A stretch of 64,000 bases of DNA from the NCBI GenBank assembly GCA_010909725.1, contig JAACMV010000016.1, forward strand, positions 62,001 through 126,000, in the 5' to 3' direction. A program made the position numbers and the translations under genes. Below, in pieces: positions 31,264 through 41,461 of the stretch. Within the stretch, counting starts at the first letter, position 1. Every line of letters begins with the position of its first letter. The notes under the pieces are model-generated. The model saw nothing but the letters and a program-made list of their open reading frames with translations, had not been told where the DNA came from and searched no databases. Source of the DNA: Picochlorum sp. 'celeri' (Eukaryota > Chlorophyta > Trebouxiophyceae).

Positions 31264-32499
31264 TTACATATCAGCGTAATTGCGACCGACTCGTAGACCA
31301 GCGGAAGCTCTAGTACCATACCGCTTCCCTGCTTGCGAAGGCAACGGTTTCGGTCTAGTACTTTGCGTCCCACTGTCTTGGGATGTACTCTCAGGTGGAC
31401 CATAATCTCCCACCTTCATGTTGAGGAGAATCTTGGCAATTTCTTCATCTTCTCCAACATCCATGCTTCCAACCATCATATCGTCATCGTCATCCATCGA
31501 AATACCAGCGCTCTCTGAAGATTCGGCAATTTGAGAAAAATCAATCCGGGGCCTTGCACTTTGCCTGGCTGATCGCCGCCCCCCAAAATCAGCATAAGAC
31601 GAAGGAGCGGAGCCGGTCAAATGTGTCTTTTCAATATTCGAAGTATACCTTGCGGATTTTGTATGCTTGGATCCACCATTCATGGGTTTTGATCCCCTGG
31701 ATTCCTTTGGTTCATCAGGGTCTGGAAGGACTGGAGCTCCATACAGCTTGACCAACTCCTCCGTCTCCTCTTCATTATAATTCGTAATCGCAGACGCTCC
31801 TCGTATCCGTCTAGCGGCAGCATCATACGCCAAAGCCGCCTCAACTGACGAGTCAAATGTACCCAGCCACAACCTCGCACCTCTGGTGGGATCCCTAATT
31901 TCCGCAGCCCACTTACCCCAGGGACGTTGCCGCACACCTCGATGCTTCCCAGACTTGGCAGATGACGGAGGAGATGCTCCGCCTGGCAGTAACGGCGGTC
32001 TGCTTGGAGTTCCAGATCGTTTCGAAATCCCTCCACTCGCTGCTTTATGGATATATCTGTCCATGGGGCTACCATGTGTCAAGGACGAGGGCAGGCTCTT
32101 TTTTGACGATGCCTCACTCCCATATGGCGACGTCCCGAGAGGAATATTCCCCTCTCGGCCCAACATGGATGGCGATGTTCCATACGCAGAGCTCTGATAT
32201 CCACTCGCCTGACCAGGCGATGTCGAGTATGGGCTACTGTCATACTCTTTGGAAAATCGAGACACCATGGGATGCTGGAAATTGTGAGCAGCCGTGTTCG
32301 GCAATGACCCTCCCACAATCTCATCATCCCGTCGACTCTTTCTCCGCCGACTCGTTCGAATCGACAGAGGCACAGCCTCTTGCTCTACAGGAATATCCAT
32401 GGGAGCACCCTCAGGCTCTGCCTGTACTACACTACCAACCTCTGGCTCCACCTTCACCGCGCCACCATCCTCCCCTTGAAGATGATGTAAATCACTCAT
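31264..32499 (-). CDS. AP2/ERF-domain transcription factor
   Basis: 411 aa with one AP2 DNA-binding domain at about residues 186-241: [53 protein letters not shown]. The WLG motif, the Arg/Trp contacts and the RGxxAxxN end are intact, and the single domain makes it ERF-like rather than double-AP2. Before it lies a basic RRRKSRR patch (51-57), a likely nuclear signal, and a long Ser/Pro/Gly-rich disordered region. After it lies an acidic block [18 protein letters not shown] that could be an activation domain. AP2/ERF factors are characteristic of the green lineage, which supports the taxonomic guess. Targets unknown. Confidence 0.92.
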   Translation of the reverse strand: MSDLHHLQGEDGGAVKVEPEVGSVVQAEPEGAPMDIPVEQEAVPLSIRTSRRRKSRRDDEIVGGSLPNTAAHNFQHPMVSRFSKEYDSSPYSTSPGQASGYQSSAYGTSPSMLGREGNIPLGTSPYGSEASSKKSLPSSLTHGSPMDRYIHKAASGGISKRSGTPSRPPLLPGGASPPSSAKSGKHRGVRQRPWGKWAAEIRDPTRGARLWLGTFDSSVEAALAYDAAARRIRGASAITNYNEEETEELVKLYGAPVLPDPDEPKESRGSKPMNGGSKHTKSARYTSNIEKTHLTGSAPSSYADFGGRRSARQSARPRIDFSQIAESSESAGISMDDDDDMMVGSMDVGEDEEIAKILLNMKVGDYGPPESTSQDSGTQSTRPKPLPSQAGKRYGTRASAGLRVGRNYADM

Positions 32500-33101
32500 A
32501 TATCTAATAAACCAAATTTAAATGCACAATACAGCTGCCTGCGCATAAAACGGAACAGATCACATTCAAACCCAAAGACGGCTCATTGCACCGATCACAC
32601 ACAATGCGCCCCTATCCGCCCCATACATTTACTATAAATCTCATATAAAACCATGTCCACACCCCCATGAGCCGACAAGGCGTATCGTGGCTGCGGTCAT
32701 TGATCTGAACTCAAGGTCGGCCCTGACGCAGCACTCATATCGCAGAATGCTCCCATCTATTCTCATAACTATTAAAATAGCACCCATACACACCATCAAA
32801 GAACCCAATGCCGTACCTTGCTGTGATTGCCTAGGGTCGAGGGATTCCAAAATCAGTCCCTACGACAGATCACGACTCCAATGCGATACCAATGGATGAG
32901 AAATATAACTATAAATGATATTGATTGCCTGATGGTCCTTCCGATATCAGTCAGTGGGACTCACAGGAGCAACGTTAAATTGAAAATATCCGGCGTCGTA
33001 AATACGTGTAATGGCCGTTCTGATCATCCACGAAGAGTCCAAGAATTATTAATTTTAATAGTTTTGGTGTTTGGAGAGGAACTATCTGCAATGTGGGTGC
33101 A
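32500..33101. other. Intergenic region upstream of AP2 gene
   Basis: About 600 bases between the AP2 start and the stop of the next minus-strand gene. Short open frames on both strands have no recognisable pattern. It presumably holds the AP2 promoter and the 3' end of the flavoprotein gene. Confidence 0.4.
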
Positions 33102-34421
33102 TCAGAGGACTTGTTTGAGAATCTGGTTGCCAAGATGCCTTGCACTGAGCCAAGCTGATTCCAAAGGAGACGCAGGCGGGGAGTGGAATGCATCCCCACA
33201 GGCACCGATGCCATACTCTTCCATATATATTGATGGGGTCGAGAGGACGGTATCGCGTGTCGGAAAGGCTCTTCCCCATCGATGGGAGAATGTCCATCGA
33301 AGAACAACATTCTCCATTCTTGGTTGGTCAATCCCTGCGAGGTACTGCAGTGCCTGTTTGAAATCTGGCGCAAGATATTCGGCCACTTTTTTTCTATACT
33401 CTCCATCTTGAGGGATGACTGTTCCCGTGGCCGTTCTCATTGGCCATCGCTGAAGAATCTGACGTGCCTTTCGTTGGGTTGTCAGGGCAACCCATGTGTC
33501 ATGAGATGCAAGCTGTTGCTGGCGAGAAATCATGCTGAATGGGGTCAAAGGAGTGGTCTCTGTCGTGTTCTGATGGTCTAATATCGCGTTCGTGAATGTA
33601 ATAGATGATGATCCTTGGGTAGCTGCGACGAATGCAAATACCGGTTCATATTCCACAGAGGTGACGGCCTTGAAGCCATCTCTCACAGCAGCAGGAGTGT
33701 CAGGATGCTGGACAAGGTCTACGGCTGCAGCATCCGCCACGACAATATGTGTAAAGTATTTGCATTCTCCTCCACCATATGTGACTCTCCAAGATGCTGT
33801 GCCGACCCAACGTATATCGGTGACGGCAGTGTTTGCATGGATTGAAAATCCTGGGTATCTGGACTGGCACTGATGTGCCACTCCAGAGACAATGGCATTC
33901 ATGCTGGGAGTGCCGACGAACACATCGCGCCCTCTTCCATGTCCCATAAAATTCTCCACACCATTCATCTGGGACGATGCGGGATGCAGTTGTCGTCCAA
34001 AAGAGTCCAGCTGAATAACCTGAGGACACTGTCTGACCAAACCCAGCTCTCGTCGCCACACCTGGTCCACGTGCTGCAGAAACTCATCCGTCCTGGGACA
34101 AATAATCTGGCACCCATGATTGAATTCAATATGATACCCGTCGACATCCACATGTCTGCTAGAGCATCGTCCCCCAACCACACGACCACGGTCAAACAGG
34201 TGAACCTCAGGGCTCTTACCTCCCTGCAGGAGGCCACTGATCAACTTCTCTGCTGCAGCCACACCACTCATACCACCTCCAATTATACCAATTGATGGTT
34301 GATTATCGGCATCATGGCGTGCATTGTTCACAGTTGTCAATCCACGCTGACATGGCCATGTCATGCAACGTGACCCAATGGGTCTGCTATGGATGTGAAG
34401 CAATCGTTTCAACAAAATCAT
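33102..34421 (-). CDS. Renalase-like FAD-dependent amine oxidoreductase
   Basis: 439 aa flavoprotein. A basic, Ser/Thr-containing N-terminus (residues 1-38) may be an organelle presequence. The Rossmann dinucleotide motif is SIGIIGGGMSGVAAAEKL, followed by the second Arg-Gly motif VVGGRCSSRH and NHGCQIICPRT, an arrangement typical of renalase and related NAD(P)/FAD oxidoreductases. The C-terminal FAD motif GIGACGDAF and ESAWLSARHLGNQIL completes the site. The substrate is unknown; renalases oxidise off-pathway dihydro-NAD(P) isomers. No introns are seen. Confidence 0.75.
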   Translation of the reverse strand: MILLKRLLHIHSRPIGSRCMTWPCQRGLTTVNNARHDADNQPSIGIIGGGMSGVAAAEKLISGLLQGGKSPEVHLFDRGRVVGGRCSSRHVDVDGYHIEFNHGCQIICPRTDEFLQHVDQVWRRELGLVRQCPQVIQLDSFGRQLHPASSQMNGVENFMGHGRGRDVFVGTPSMNAIVSGVAHQCQSRYPGFSIHANTAVTDIRWVGTASWRVTYGGGECKYFTHIVVADAAAVDLVQHPDTPAAVRDGFKAVTSVEYEPVFAFVAATQGSSSITFTNAILDHQNTTETTPLTPFSMISRQQQLASHDTWVALTTQRKARQILQRWPMRTATGTVIPQDGEYRKKVAEYLAPDFKQALQYLAGIDQPRMENVVLRWTFSHRWGRAFPTRDTVLSTPSIYMEEYGIGACGDAFHSPPASPLESAWLSARHLGNQILKQVL

Positions 34422-34668
34422 TCATTCATTCATCCTTGTTGTTGTTTCGATGTATGTATTATAGATTTCTATATTCCGATCGCCCGTCTAGATTGCCATA
34501 TATATATAGTGCCTCCATGAAAAAAAAAATGAGCAAGCATCTGGTGGTGCCAGAAAGAACAGTGATATCATCATGAGAGCTCCATGAATGACATTGATAC
34601 GAGTTTAAGAGAAAATAGAAGAGCGTTCTGCATACTCTACGGTTGAAAGGACGTTCCAATTGAGAACC

Positions 34669-36018
34669 ATGTCCGGGGAGCATGCTCATGCATCTAGTTT
34701 ATTCTCACCTCAAAGCAAGTTTAAGGTCGAGTATAGTGCTGTAGTGGACGCTCCTAAGAATATACATAGATTTAATGAGTCAGCGAAGAAGCAGAGACGC
34801 GAGGCAGCACCGGACAGTCCAAGTAGTAGTGAATGTAGCAGTGATTCTGATAATGCACGCGAGACACGTGGGGCAACGCATGGTGAGTTGTGATGAATAC
34901 TACTACTGAAGGGAAGAAGAAACATGTCTGATTCTCCTCTGAATCAGAATCCACGTGATGACACTGCTGTGTGTGTGTAACATGTAGATGACAAAAAGAA
35001 AAAGAAGAAGAAAAAGACAACGAAAAGCGACATGGATGATGGTTCCGAGCTGAAAGATCAATCTCTTCAGAGGACTGTATTTGTGGGTAATTTGTCAGAG
35101 ACCATCACAAAGAAGATCCTCAAGGCTCATTTTCAAAAGTACGACTATTGCTCACGATGAAGAATATGTGTTCTGCTTCTTCTATAATACTACCTATGTG
35201 TGTATAAAACTATGTGCAGATATGGCGCCATTGAATCCATTAGATTCCGCTCCATGCCATTGAAAGAGGATTCGAGAGTTCCTCGCAGAGTTGCTGCAGC
35301 AAGTGGGACTATTGATGAAAGCAAGGGATCATTCCATGCGTACATCATCTTTGAAAACAAAGAATCTGTATCTCAGGCTCTACAAGAGAATATGAAGGTG
35401 CTCCACGATCGACATTTACGAGTGGACAGGGCAGCTGTGAACAAGATGAGAGTGAAAATGGTGGGAGCAGCAAAAGGGTCACGGGCGGCAGCAGAAATGG
35501 TGAGCGGATCCCACCAAGTCAGATATGATGTGACCAAGAGTGTCTTCGTGGGCAATTTACCCCTACAGATAGAAGATGAAGATGTTATACGCTTCTTCAT
35601 TGCTGGACTTGGGACAGGGAGCGAATCCCTGCTGGAAGCTGTGAGAGTGGTCAGAGATCCCAAGACATCTGTTGGGAAAGGAATCGCCTTTGTGCTCTTC
35701 AAAACAAGAAAAGCCGCAAAAGATGCGTTGAAGCTGGACAGAAAAGCTCTCCAGGGTAGGAAATTACGAATACAGCCCGCAGAATCCAATCCATCTGCGG
35801 AGGCAACGCAGTACAAACCACCTGCGCGTTCCAGCAAACCTTGGCAGGGTGCGACTGCCACCAAATCAGGACGCCTTCGAGGCGCACAGCCTCTCAAGGC
35901 ATCCTCTCAAGGCATCCGCGCAGCCACGGGGACTAAAATAACCAAAAAGAGAACAGGAAAGAGGCCTGCTGTTGCAGCCAGAAAACTCCTCCAGAAACAA
36001 CAACGAAAAAAGACATGA
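34669..36018 (+). CDS. RBM34/Nop12-type nucleolar RNA-binding protein
   Basis: Three exons (34669-34882, 34988-35138, 35220-36018; donors GTGAGT and GTACGA), 387 aa. A Ser/Glu/Asp-rich N-terminus and a poly-Lys block at the exon 2 start precede RRM1 (RTVFVGNLSETITKKILKAHFQKYGAIESIRFRS, then GSFHAYIIFENKESVSQAL) and RRM2 (KSVFVGNLPLQIEDEDVIRFF, then GKGIAFVLFKTRKAAKDAL). The Lys/Arg-rich tail (KKRTGKRPAVAARKLLQKQQ) is typical of nucleolar pre-rRNA processing factors. Spacing of the two RRMs and the GTIDESKGSFHAYI loop match Nop12/RBM34. A role in large-subunit ribosome assembly is inferred from the family. Confidence 0.85.
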
Positions 36019-36042
36019 TGATGTGTATTACAAATATTGTGA

Positions 36043-36550
36043 CTAAATCCCTTGCTCCTTTAAATAATCTGCCAAATTCTCCACCACCACATTGCACTCC
36101 CCCGGAGTCACATTCTCCCCATAAATCCCAATCACCATCGCACCGACCGTCTTTTTAATCGTCACTCCAGTTGGACCATTCTTCCCTCGAATAATCCCAT
36201 CCTCTGGATCACTGGCAATCAGCATGTATTTATTCCCCCCAATCGTCACCCCCTTCTCCCCTAAAACCCCAATATCTTCAAACCCTTTCAACAACGTCTC
36301 ACACTCGGTGTCATTCAAACCAGGAAAACCCTCACTCTGAGCCCAAATACCCCCGTCGAGTCCACAAATGGCAGCATGATCCAACGTATTCCCAGATGCC
36401 AGAGGCATCATCAGCTGTTGATCAATATACGCCTGTGCATGTGAATAATAAGAATAAGAGAATCCTGGTTTACCAGTTCCAGCAGTAACCACGACTTGAT
36501 CAGACACCAACCACCACCACCACCATTTGACAACCTACCTGCCAACTCAT
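36043..36550 (-). CDS. Profilin
   Basis: Actin-monomer-binding regulator of 133 aa. The first coding exon is 12 nt (36550-36539, MSWQ), then a 106-nt intron (GTAGGT to CACAG), then exon 2 (36432-36043) beginning AYIDQQLM. MSWQAYID is the classic profilin start. IWAQSEGFP, the GKNGPTGVTIKKT block and VENLADYLKEQGI at the C-terminus match plant-type profilins, including the poly-proline-binding aromatic residues at both ends. A small genomic exon like this is easily missed by gene finders. Convergent with the RBM34 gene. Confidence 0.95.
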
Positions 36551-36892
36551 CCTTGTTCCAGTCGTCTAGGAAAGAAACAAATACTATTTTACTATTGATA
36601 TTACAAAGCACATCGCATTAAACAATGGAGGGGTCTGTGATATCATCATCAGGAACAACAACCTTGTTTTACTAAATCTACGAAACAAGGAACTTTTCTT
36701 TTTTCACTCGGAGGATTGTCTTTATTTTATGTATGATTGAATTGAGCCTTATTTAATACTATGGATGAATCATGGATCATGAATTAATTCATTGTGTTTG
36801 ATCAGGATGCGGTTCTTGTATTAAAATACTTCCATTCCATTCCTCTCAATCATCATCAACAAGGTGGAAGAAGAATATTTCGATACGACATC
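36551..36892. other. Intergenic region between divergent profilin and MED10 genes
   Basis: About 340 bases, AT-rich, containing both 5' ends. No coding or structural RNA signal is seen. Confidence 0.35.
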
Positions 36893-37358
36893 ATGTCTGA
36901 CACGCATGGTGCTCCTGAAACAGCCCATGATCCAAAGATGGCTTCAGAATACATCAAAGGGCTGCGTGGAAGGGTTGAAGAGGTTTTATCAAAGGTTGTC
37001 AATTTCACTCTGATTGATTGATTGACTACCAAAGGATTCTTTTCATTATCATTATTGTTTATTGGTATTGCAGCAGATAGATGCGGTTGAATCGATTGGT
37101 CAAGATGCAAAAGATGCCTCTGTTGTGCGAGATCAGCTGAATGCGTACATTGGTGCTCTAGAGTCTTTGTATTCTGAGGCGTCTTCCCTCCATGGGGATG
37201 AGGTGGAAGTACCATTGGAGGTTGTGCAATATGTGGATGATGGAGGGAATCCGGATGAGTGTATGCGGCACATCATGTCGGCTGTGTTGCGAGAGAGTCA
37301 GCGGGTACATGGGAAGAAACATGCGATCGAGGTCTTTGAAGAGAATTCTCATCCATGA
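36893..37358 (+). CDS. MED10: Mediator complex subunit 10
   Basis: Middle-module subunit of Mediator, 128 aa from two exons (36893-36994 and 37074-37358). Helix 1 (SEYIKGLRGRVEEVLSK) is followed by LNAYIGALESLYSEA and the diagnostic VPLEVVQYVDDGGNPDECMRHIMSAVLRESQRVHGK, matching the family VPLEVxxYIDxGxNPxxYT motif. The acceptor is a CAGCAG tandem, so isoforms with or without one Gln (127 or 128 aa) are possible. With MED22 this is the second Mediator subunit in the window; they are 20 kb apart and not obviously coupled. Confidence 0.85.
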
Positions 37359-37526
37359 CATCCCAGTGACCATTGTCTATTATATTGTATTCTATTCTTG
37401 GCGCATGCTCTCTCTCTCTCCCTCTCTAAGAAAGAAAAAAAAATATATATAGAATACTATACAGTAGTATGACAGAAAGAAAATGAAATATAGTAAGCAT
37501 CAGAAATGGAGAGAACAAAACAGTGG

Positions 37527-38546
37527 TTACTGGGTGCCAAAGGCTCTGTCACCAGCATCTCCCACGCCAGGTATGATGTATCCCTTGTCATCAACCTCTG
37601 CATCAATCATACCAGTGTATACAACGAGTCCTGGGAAAGCGTCATTGAGTTTCTGTAACGCGGGTGGCGCTGCGAGGGCAGATAATATCCGGATGTTGGA
37701 TGGGTCTGCACCACGAGCCACCATGTCCTTGATAACCTGTACCATGGTGCCGCCGGTGGCCAACATCATATCCGATACGATACATAAAGCATTTGGATCT
37801 ATTTTTTCTGGCAATTTATTTAAATAACAGGACGCCTCCAAATTCTCCTCATTCCTCACATACCCAACATGGTATGTGATGGATGCAGGCAGCAATGTTT
37901 GCGCCTGATCCAAGAGCACCGTTCCAGCTCTGAGCACAGGGACGCATACGATGGGTCGAGTGGGATCCACAAACGTCGCATCCGCTGTGCTTCCCGTTGG
38001 TGTCTGTACCTGAGCTTCAAGTGTAGGCATCCATTCCCTGAGCATTTCATACAACAGAATCCTACCCAGTTCTGCTGCGGCACTCCTGAAAACAGGAGTG
38101 GGTGTATCTACACTGCGCATAACACCCATCCAATGTTTCACAAGAGGATGCGGAGGGACATACACGAGCATTTGAGATGGGGGCTGCTTCTTCTTCTTCT
38201 CTCCTCCACTCTGTGCATCTGTGGATGATGCTCGAGTCACCAGTCCAGCACATCGCCCATCTCCGTGTGTCTTGCTTCTGAATACCACGTGGTGTCTTGT
38301 GGATGCAGTACCCGTCCTTGGATGGTGATGATGACCATGCATCTGTTGCTTGGCTGTTGTCCACATGGTCCAAACTCTCCCTTCCATGCGATGATTCCCT
38401 ATAAGTCTACTACTAGTTAATTCTTGTATCATCATGCTTGAATTTTCAATCGCAATAGCATGTACCAGTTTTGAGAAATGCGTGATCAGCGTATCGTCAC
38501 GTGGCTTTGAGGGTGTTTTTTTATATCTACTTTTTAAGGATTCCAT
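37527..38546 (-). CDS. UPP: Uracil phosphoribosyltransferase, probably plastid-targeted
   Basis: Pyrimidine-salvage enzyme converting uracil and PRPP to UMP. 339 aa, of which about 125 N-terminal residues are basic, Ser/Thr/His rich and form a long presequence; starts at residues 1, 38 or 54 are possible. The mature enzyme begins at VYVPPHPLVKHWMGVMR, followed by FRSAAAELGRILLYE, VPVLRAGTVLLD, and the PRPP-binding SDMMLATGGTMVQVI, then the uracil-binding C-terminal GYIIPGVGDAGDRAFGTQ. All motifs are intact. No uridine kinase domain is fused to it. Confidence 0.92.
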   Translation of the reverse strand: MESLKSRYKKTPSKPRDDTLITHFSKLVHAIAIENSSMMIQELTSSRLIGNHRMEGRVWTMWTTAKQQMHGHHHHPRTGTASTRHHVVFRSKTHGDGRCAGLVTRASSTDAQSGGEKKKKQPPSQMLVYVPPHPLVKHWMGVMRSVDTPTPVFRSAAAELGRILLYEMLREWMPTLEAQVQTPTGSTADATFVDPTRPIVCVPVLRAGTVLLDQAQTLLPASITYHVGYVRNEENLEASCYLNKLPEKIDPNALCIVSDMMLATGGTMVQVIKDMVARGADPSNIRILSALAAPPALQKLNDAFPGLVVYTGMIDAEVDDKGYIIPGVGDAGDRAFGTQ

Positions 38547-38756
38547 GGCCTTGGATCAAAGGGAAGACCTCATCATCTGATGTCATCATGGTGGTACGCG
38601 CTTTAATATATATATATATTCAAACAAAATACTATGTCAGTTGAATGGATGAACTGTTGATCGCTGGAACAGGGTCATGAATTAAAAAACGTTTGAATCT
38701 TCATCATCAATTCCATTTTAGAAATATTGAAATAGTGACGTGTACGAAAGGGTTGG

Positions 38757-39114
38757 ATGGATATCGAATCTTTAGAAAAGAGGAATGATGCTAGTATAGC
38801 TGCGCTGGGGGAGAAGACGGCGTTGTTGAAGAATATCACGTCTGGAATTCATGGGGAGGTGAAGCAGCATCATTCTGTTTTGGATGCCATGGTGGGTTGA
38901 TGGATGCATTTTATATATGATGGCGCGCGAGTTTTCAGTGTACTATGATGGTTGTTTGGTGTAGAGTAAGAATGTTGGTGGGGTCCATCTTGGTTTGGAT
39001 GGGGCTGTGAAGAAGATGACAAGGGTGATGGAGAGTCCTCAGGGGAGGCAGTATTTGTATGCCGTCGTCGGTATATCACTTGCGCTCTTTCTGTTGTATC
39101 GGTATTTTACATGA
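38757..39114 (+). CDS. BET1/SFT1-type Qc-SNARE
   Basis: Tail-anchored vesicle-fusion protein of ER-Golgi traffic, 94 aa in two exons (38757-38891 and 38965-39114; donor GTGGGT). The SNARE heptads run through LEKRNDASIAALGEKTALLKNITSGIHGEVKQHHSVLDAM and continue after the splice to a C-terminal membrane anchor (YAVVGISLALFLLYRYF). The EVKQHHSVLD core, with Gln at the ionic-layer position, matches Bet1-like proteins. The frame is too split to appear as a long ORF. Confidence 0.8.
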
Positions 39115-39131
39115 TAATAATATATAAAGTA

Positions 39132-39686
39132 TCAGTTGCGGGGCTGGTTGTGGGCGAGGAATTTGTTCTTGCACCAGAGTGACTGCATTTTGTGGTACAT
39201 GCTGACAGGGTCTGACTTTCTGGCATGTTTGATGATTCTTCCCTTTGGCGGTGTTTCCTTCCTTTCTTGGTGTAGCGACTCGGTTTCTTCAGCGATAGCG
39301 TCATCTTCGGAAAGAATATTGACAGCAGAGCAGTGCCATGTGGTGTCCTGCTCCTTTTCTTCTTCTGCAATGAATGCATCAAGTGTATGTTGCAGAGAAG
39401 CAATCTCTTGTTCGATCACATTCAGCCTATGCTCCATCAATTGTCCTGCTGTCGCATCGCTCGTCTCAGTGGCACTTTTGGTGGTGGAGTGTATGTCCTC
39501 TATTGTGCTGGTGGTGGACTGCATTTCAGAGGTGTCAGAGTCATACATAATATCCTCTTGATCTGCAATGTAATCTACAAAGTTTTTAATTGTATTAGAA
39601 GATACTTTGAATCCACATGACCAAAGCTTTGCTCTGATGGATCTATCTACAGAGGTACCACCTCGTGTTGTTCTTTGTGCGCTCAT
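39132..39686 (-). CDS. Hypothetical protein, possibly HYLS1-like
   Basis: 184 aa, hydrophilic, with a central coiled coil (about residues 83-112, EHRLNVIEQEIASLQHTLDAFI). The N-terminal IRAKLWSCGFKVSSNTIKNFVDYI segment and the C-terminal basic KSDPVSMYHKMQSLWCKNKFL motif recall the ends of HYLS1, a centriole/ciliogenesis protein found in flagellates, in which a DPVxxYxxxxxxW box is conserved. The match is from memory and short, so this is a suggestion only. Convergent with the SNARE gene, 17 nt between stops. Confidence 0.5.
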   Translation of the reverse strand: MSAQRTTRGGTSVDRSIRAKLWSCGFKVSSNTIKNFVDYIADQEDIMYDSDTSEMQSTTSTIEDIHSTTKSATETSDATAGQLMEHRLNVIEQEIASLQHTLDAFIAEEEKEQDTTWHCSAVNILSEDDAIAEETESLHQERKETPPKGRIIKHARKSDPVSMYHKMQSLWCKNKFLAHNQPRN

Positions 39687-39858
39687 GTTGGCACTGTGAA
39701 TAATAATAACTATAGGTGTAGTTTGTATGTAGAAGAAATGTGCTTTTTATTCGCAACGAGTTCGTTAAACAACAAGCTCATTAATTAATGTGTGCCCCTT
39801 GCTGACTCTGGTCAATCAAGTTTTGACTGATTAGAAAACAGACACATTCATATATCAA

Positions 39859-41183
39859 TTACACAGTATCATCGACAAGAATCGCTTCAGTCAAGGGTGG
39901 GAATGGGGATGTTTTGTGAACCACCATGACCTTGAGCTTGTGGCTAATATATCCCTTGACATACTTGCGAGCAATCAGATTTGCAGCAATGCACTCTATC
40001 TCATCCATCTCAATATCTATCCCAGCAACCTGTAACGCTTTTTGAAAATACACGAGTGGTATTTGTGCAGCTTTTGCTTGGTCTTGCTGTGCATGAATGA
40101 GCCATACTTTCCTCAAGAGCCTACGATACACAGCTGCTTGCAACTTTTCTAGCAGCAGGTAGGTCCCATCGCGTATCAATCTATTTCTCTGTTTCTTCAT
40201 CGAGTCATAAAACATTCCAATATTCCCTGATTTTAAAGAATCGGCAATTGGCATGTATGGCGCAAGGATATCTGAATAGTGCTGTGATAGCTGCGAGGAG
40301 GGTAGTTTCCCCAACAAGAGTCCCACTGGAATTAAATACTTCAAAATCAGCGCTTTATTCTTCTTTGCATTTTTATGACAATGGAGCAACGCATATTCTA
40401 ATGACTCTTGCGCATCCTCGTACTTTTCATCAAACACAGCAAGCCTGCCCAAGTAGAATCTATAGGTGACCCTCTGTGATACAGGGAACACATCAAACGG
40501 AGGAAATTGTTTACTCTCAACCGTACGTATTAGATTCTTGCACAGACGCAGGGTGTTCAACTTGAAGTATATTTTGATCGACACATTCACGATATCCAGC
40601 GCTGCAAGCTTTTTGTCTTTATTTCCAGGTGCCTGCAGAGACACACTGAAACACTTTCGCAGTTGGTCCCCACAATCCACCAACTTGCCCTGCTTCTTCC
40701 CTTGCACTTTCAACTGATCATCTCCTTTCTCCGCCACATCGCGAAGATTATGTACAACACTATACATGGGATGGACCAGCCACGAACCCTGATCTTCCCG
40801 AAACACTTTCAGAAATGGCTGCAACCCTGCAATCGCACTCTCGTACGCTTCCACATACTGTCCCTTCTCTAAACACACCAATGTCGACAAGTGACACTCT
40901 AAAAACTCGTCCCATGGGGACACCAGTCCCCTGCATACACCTCCTGAAGAAGCTCTCCAGTGTGGTTGCTGAGAAAGAACCGTCGCAACTGCCCTCCTTG
41001 ACTGCTCATAATGCAACGACAGCAGTTCTCTCAGTTTGAAACCTGAATTTGATACATATGGAGTCATTATCAAGAATGTAGCCTGCGCTCGTTGCCACAA
41101 AAGAAGCATTTGTTTGGAAACGTACCATTTTCTTGGCGAATAGAAGCAGCCACCGATCCTACGTACTGCTGTATCCCATTCAT
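39859..41183 (-). CDS. PCID2: PCI-domain protein PCID2/Thp1 (TREX-2 mRNA export)
   Basis: Two exons (41183-41126 and 41042-39859; donor GTACGT), 413 aa. Exon 1 encodes MNGIQQYVGSVAASIRQENG and joins to FKLRELLSLHYEQSR, a PCID2-like start. TPR-like helices follow with NVSIKIYFKLNTLRLCKNLIRTVE and RVTYRFYLGRLAVFDEKYEDAQESLEYALLHC, then NKALILKYLIPVGLLLGKLPS, all hallmarks of the family, and a C-terminal winged-helix (ECIAANLIARKYVKGYISHKLKVMVV). PCID2/Thp1 works with Sac3 and Sem1 to couple transcription to mRNA export. Confidence 0.92.
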
Positions 41184-41461
41184 CGTAAAAACTAGGTTTT
41201 ATTCATCCATCGAATCCTACGTCAATCGACACCCATGAACAGGAATTTTGGGTTTTCAATATATCGAAATACGACATATTTTGATGCATTGTTCCGGTTG
41301 CCGGTGCTAGGGATTGTCCCTGGACACTCGATTTCATTTCAAAATCACTATATGAATCGGTTGATTGAGCGCTTGTGGTAGAATGAAGGATGAGAGAGCG
41401 CTCAGTGTTTGCTACCTGATACCAGCAAGTCTCAGTTGAGTTCATACTTGCCTGGTTAAGA

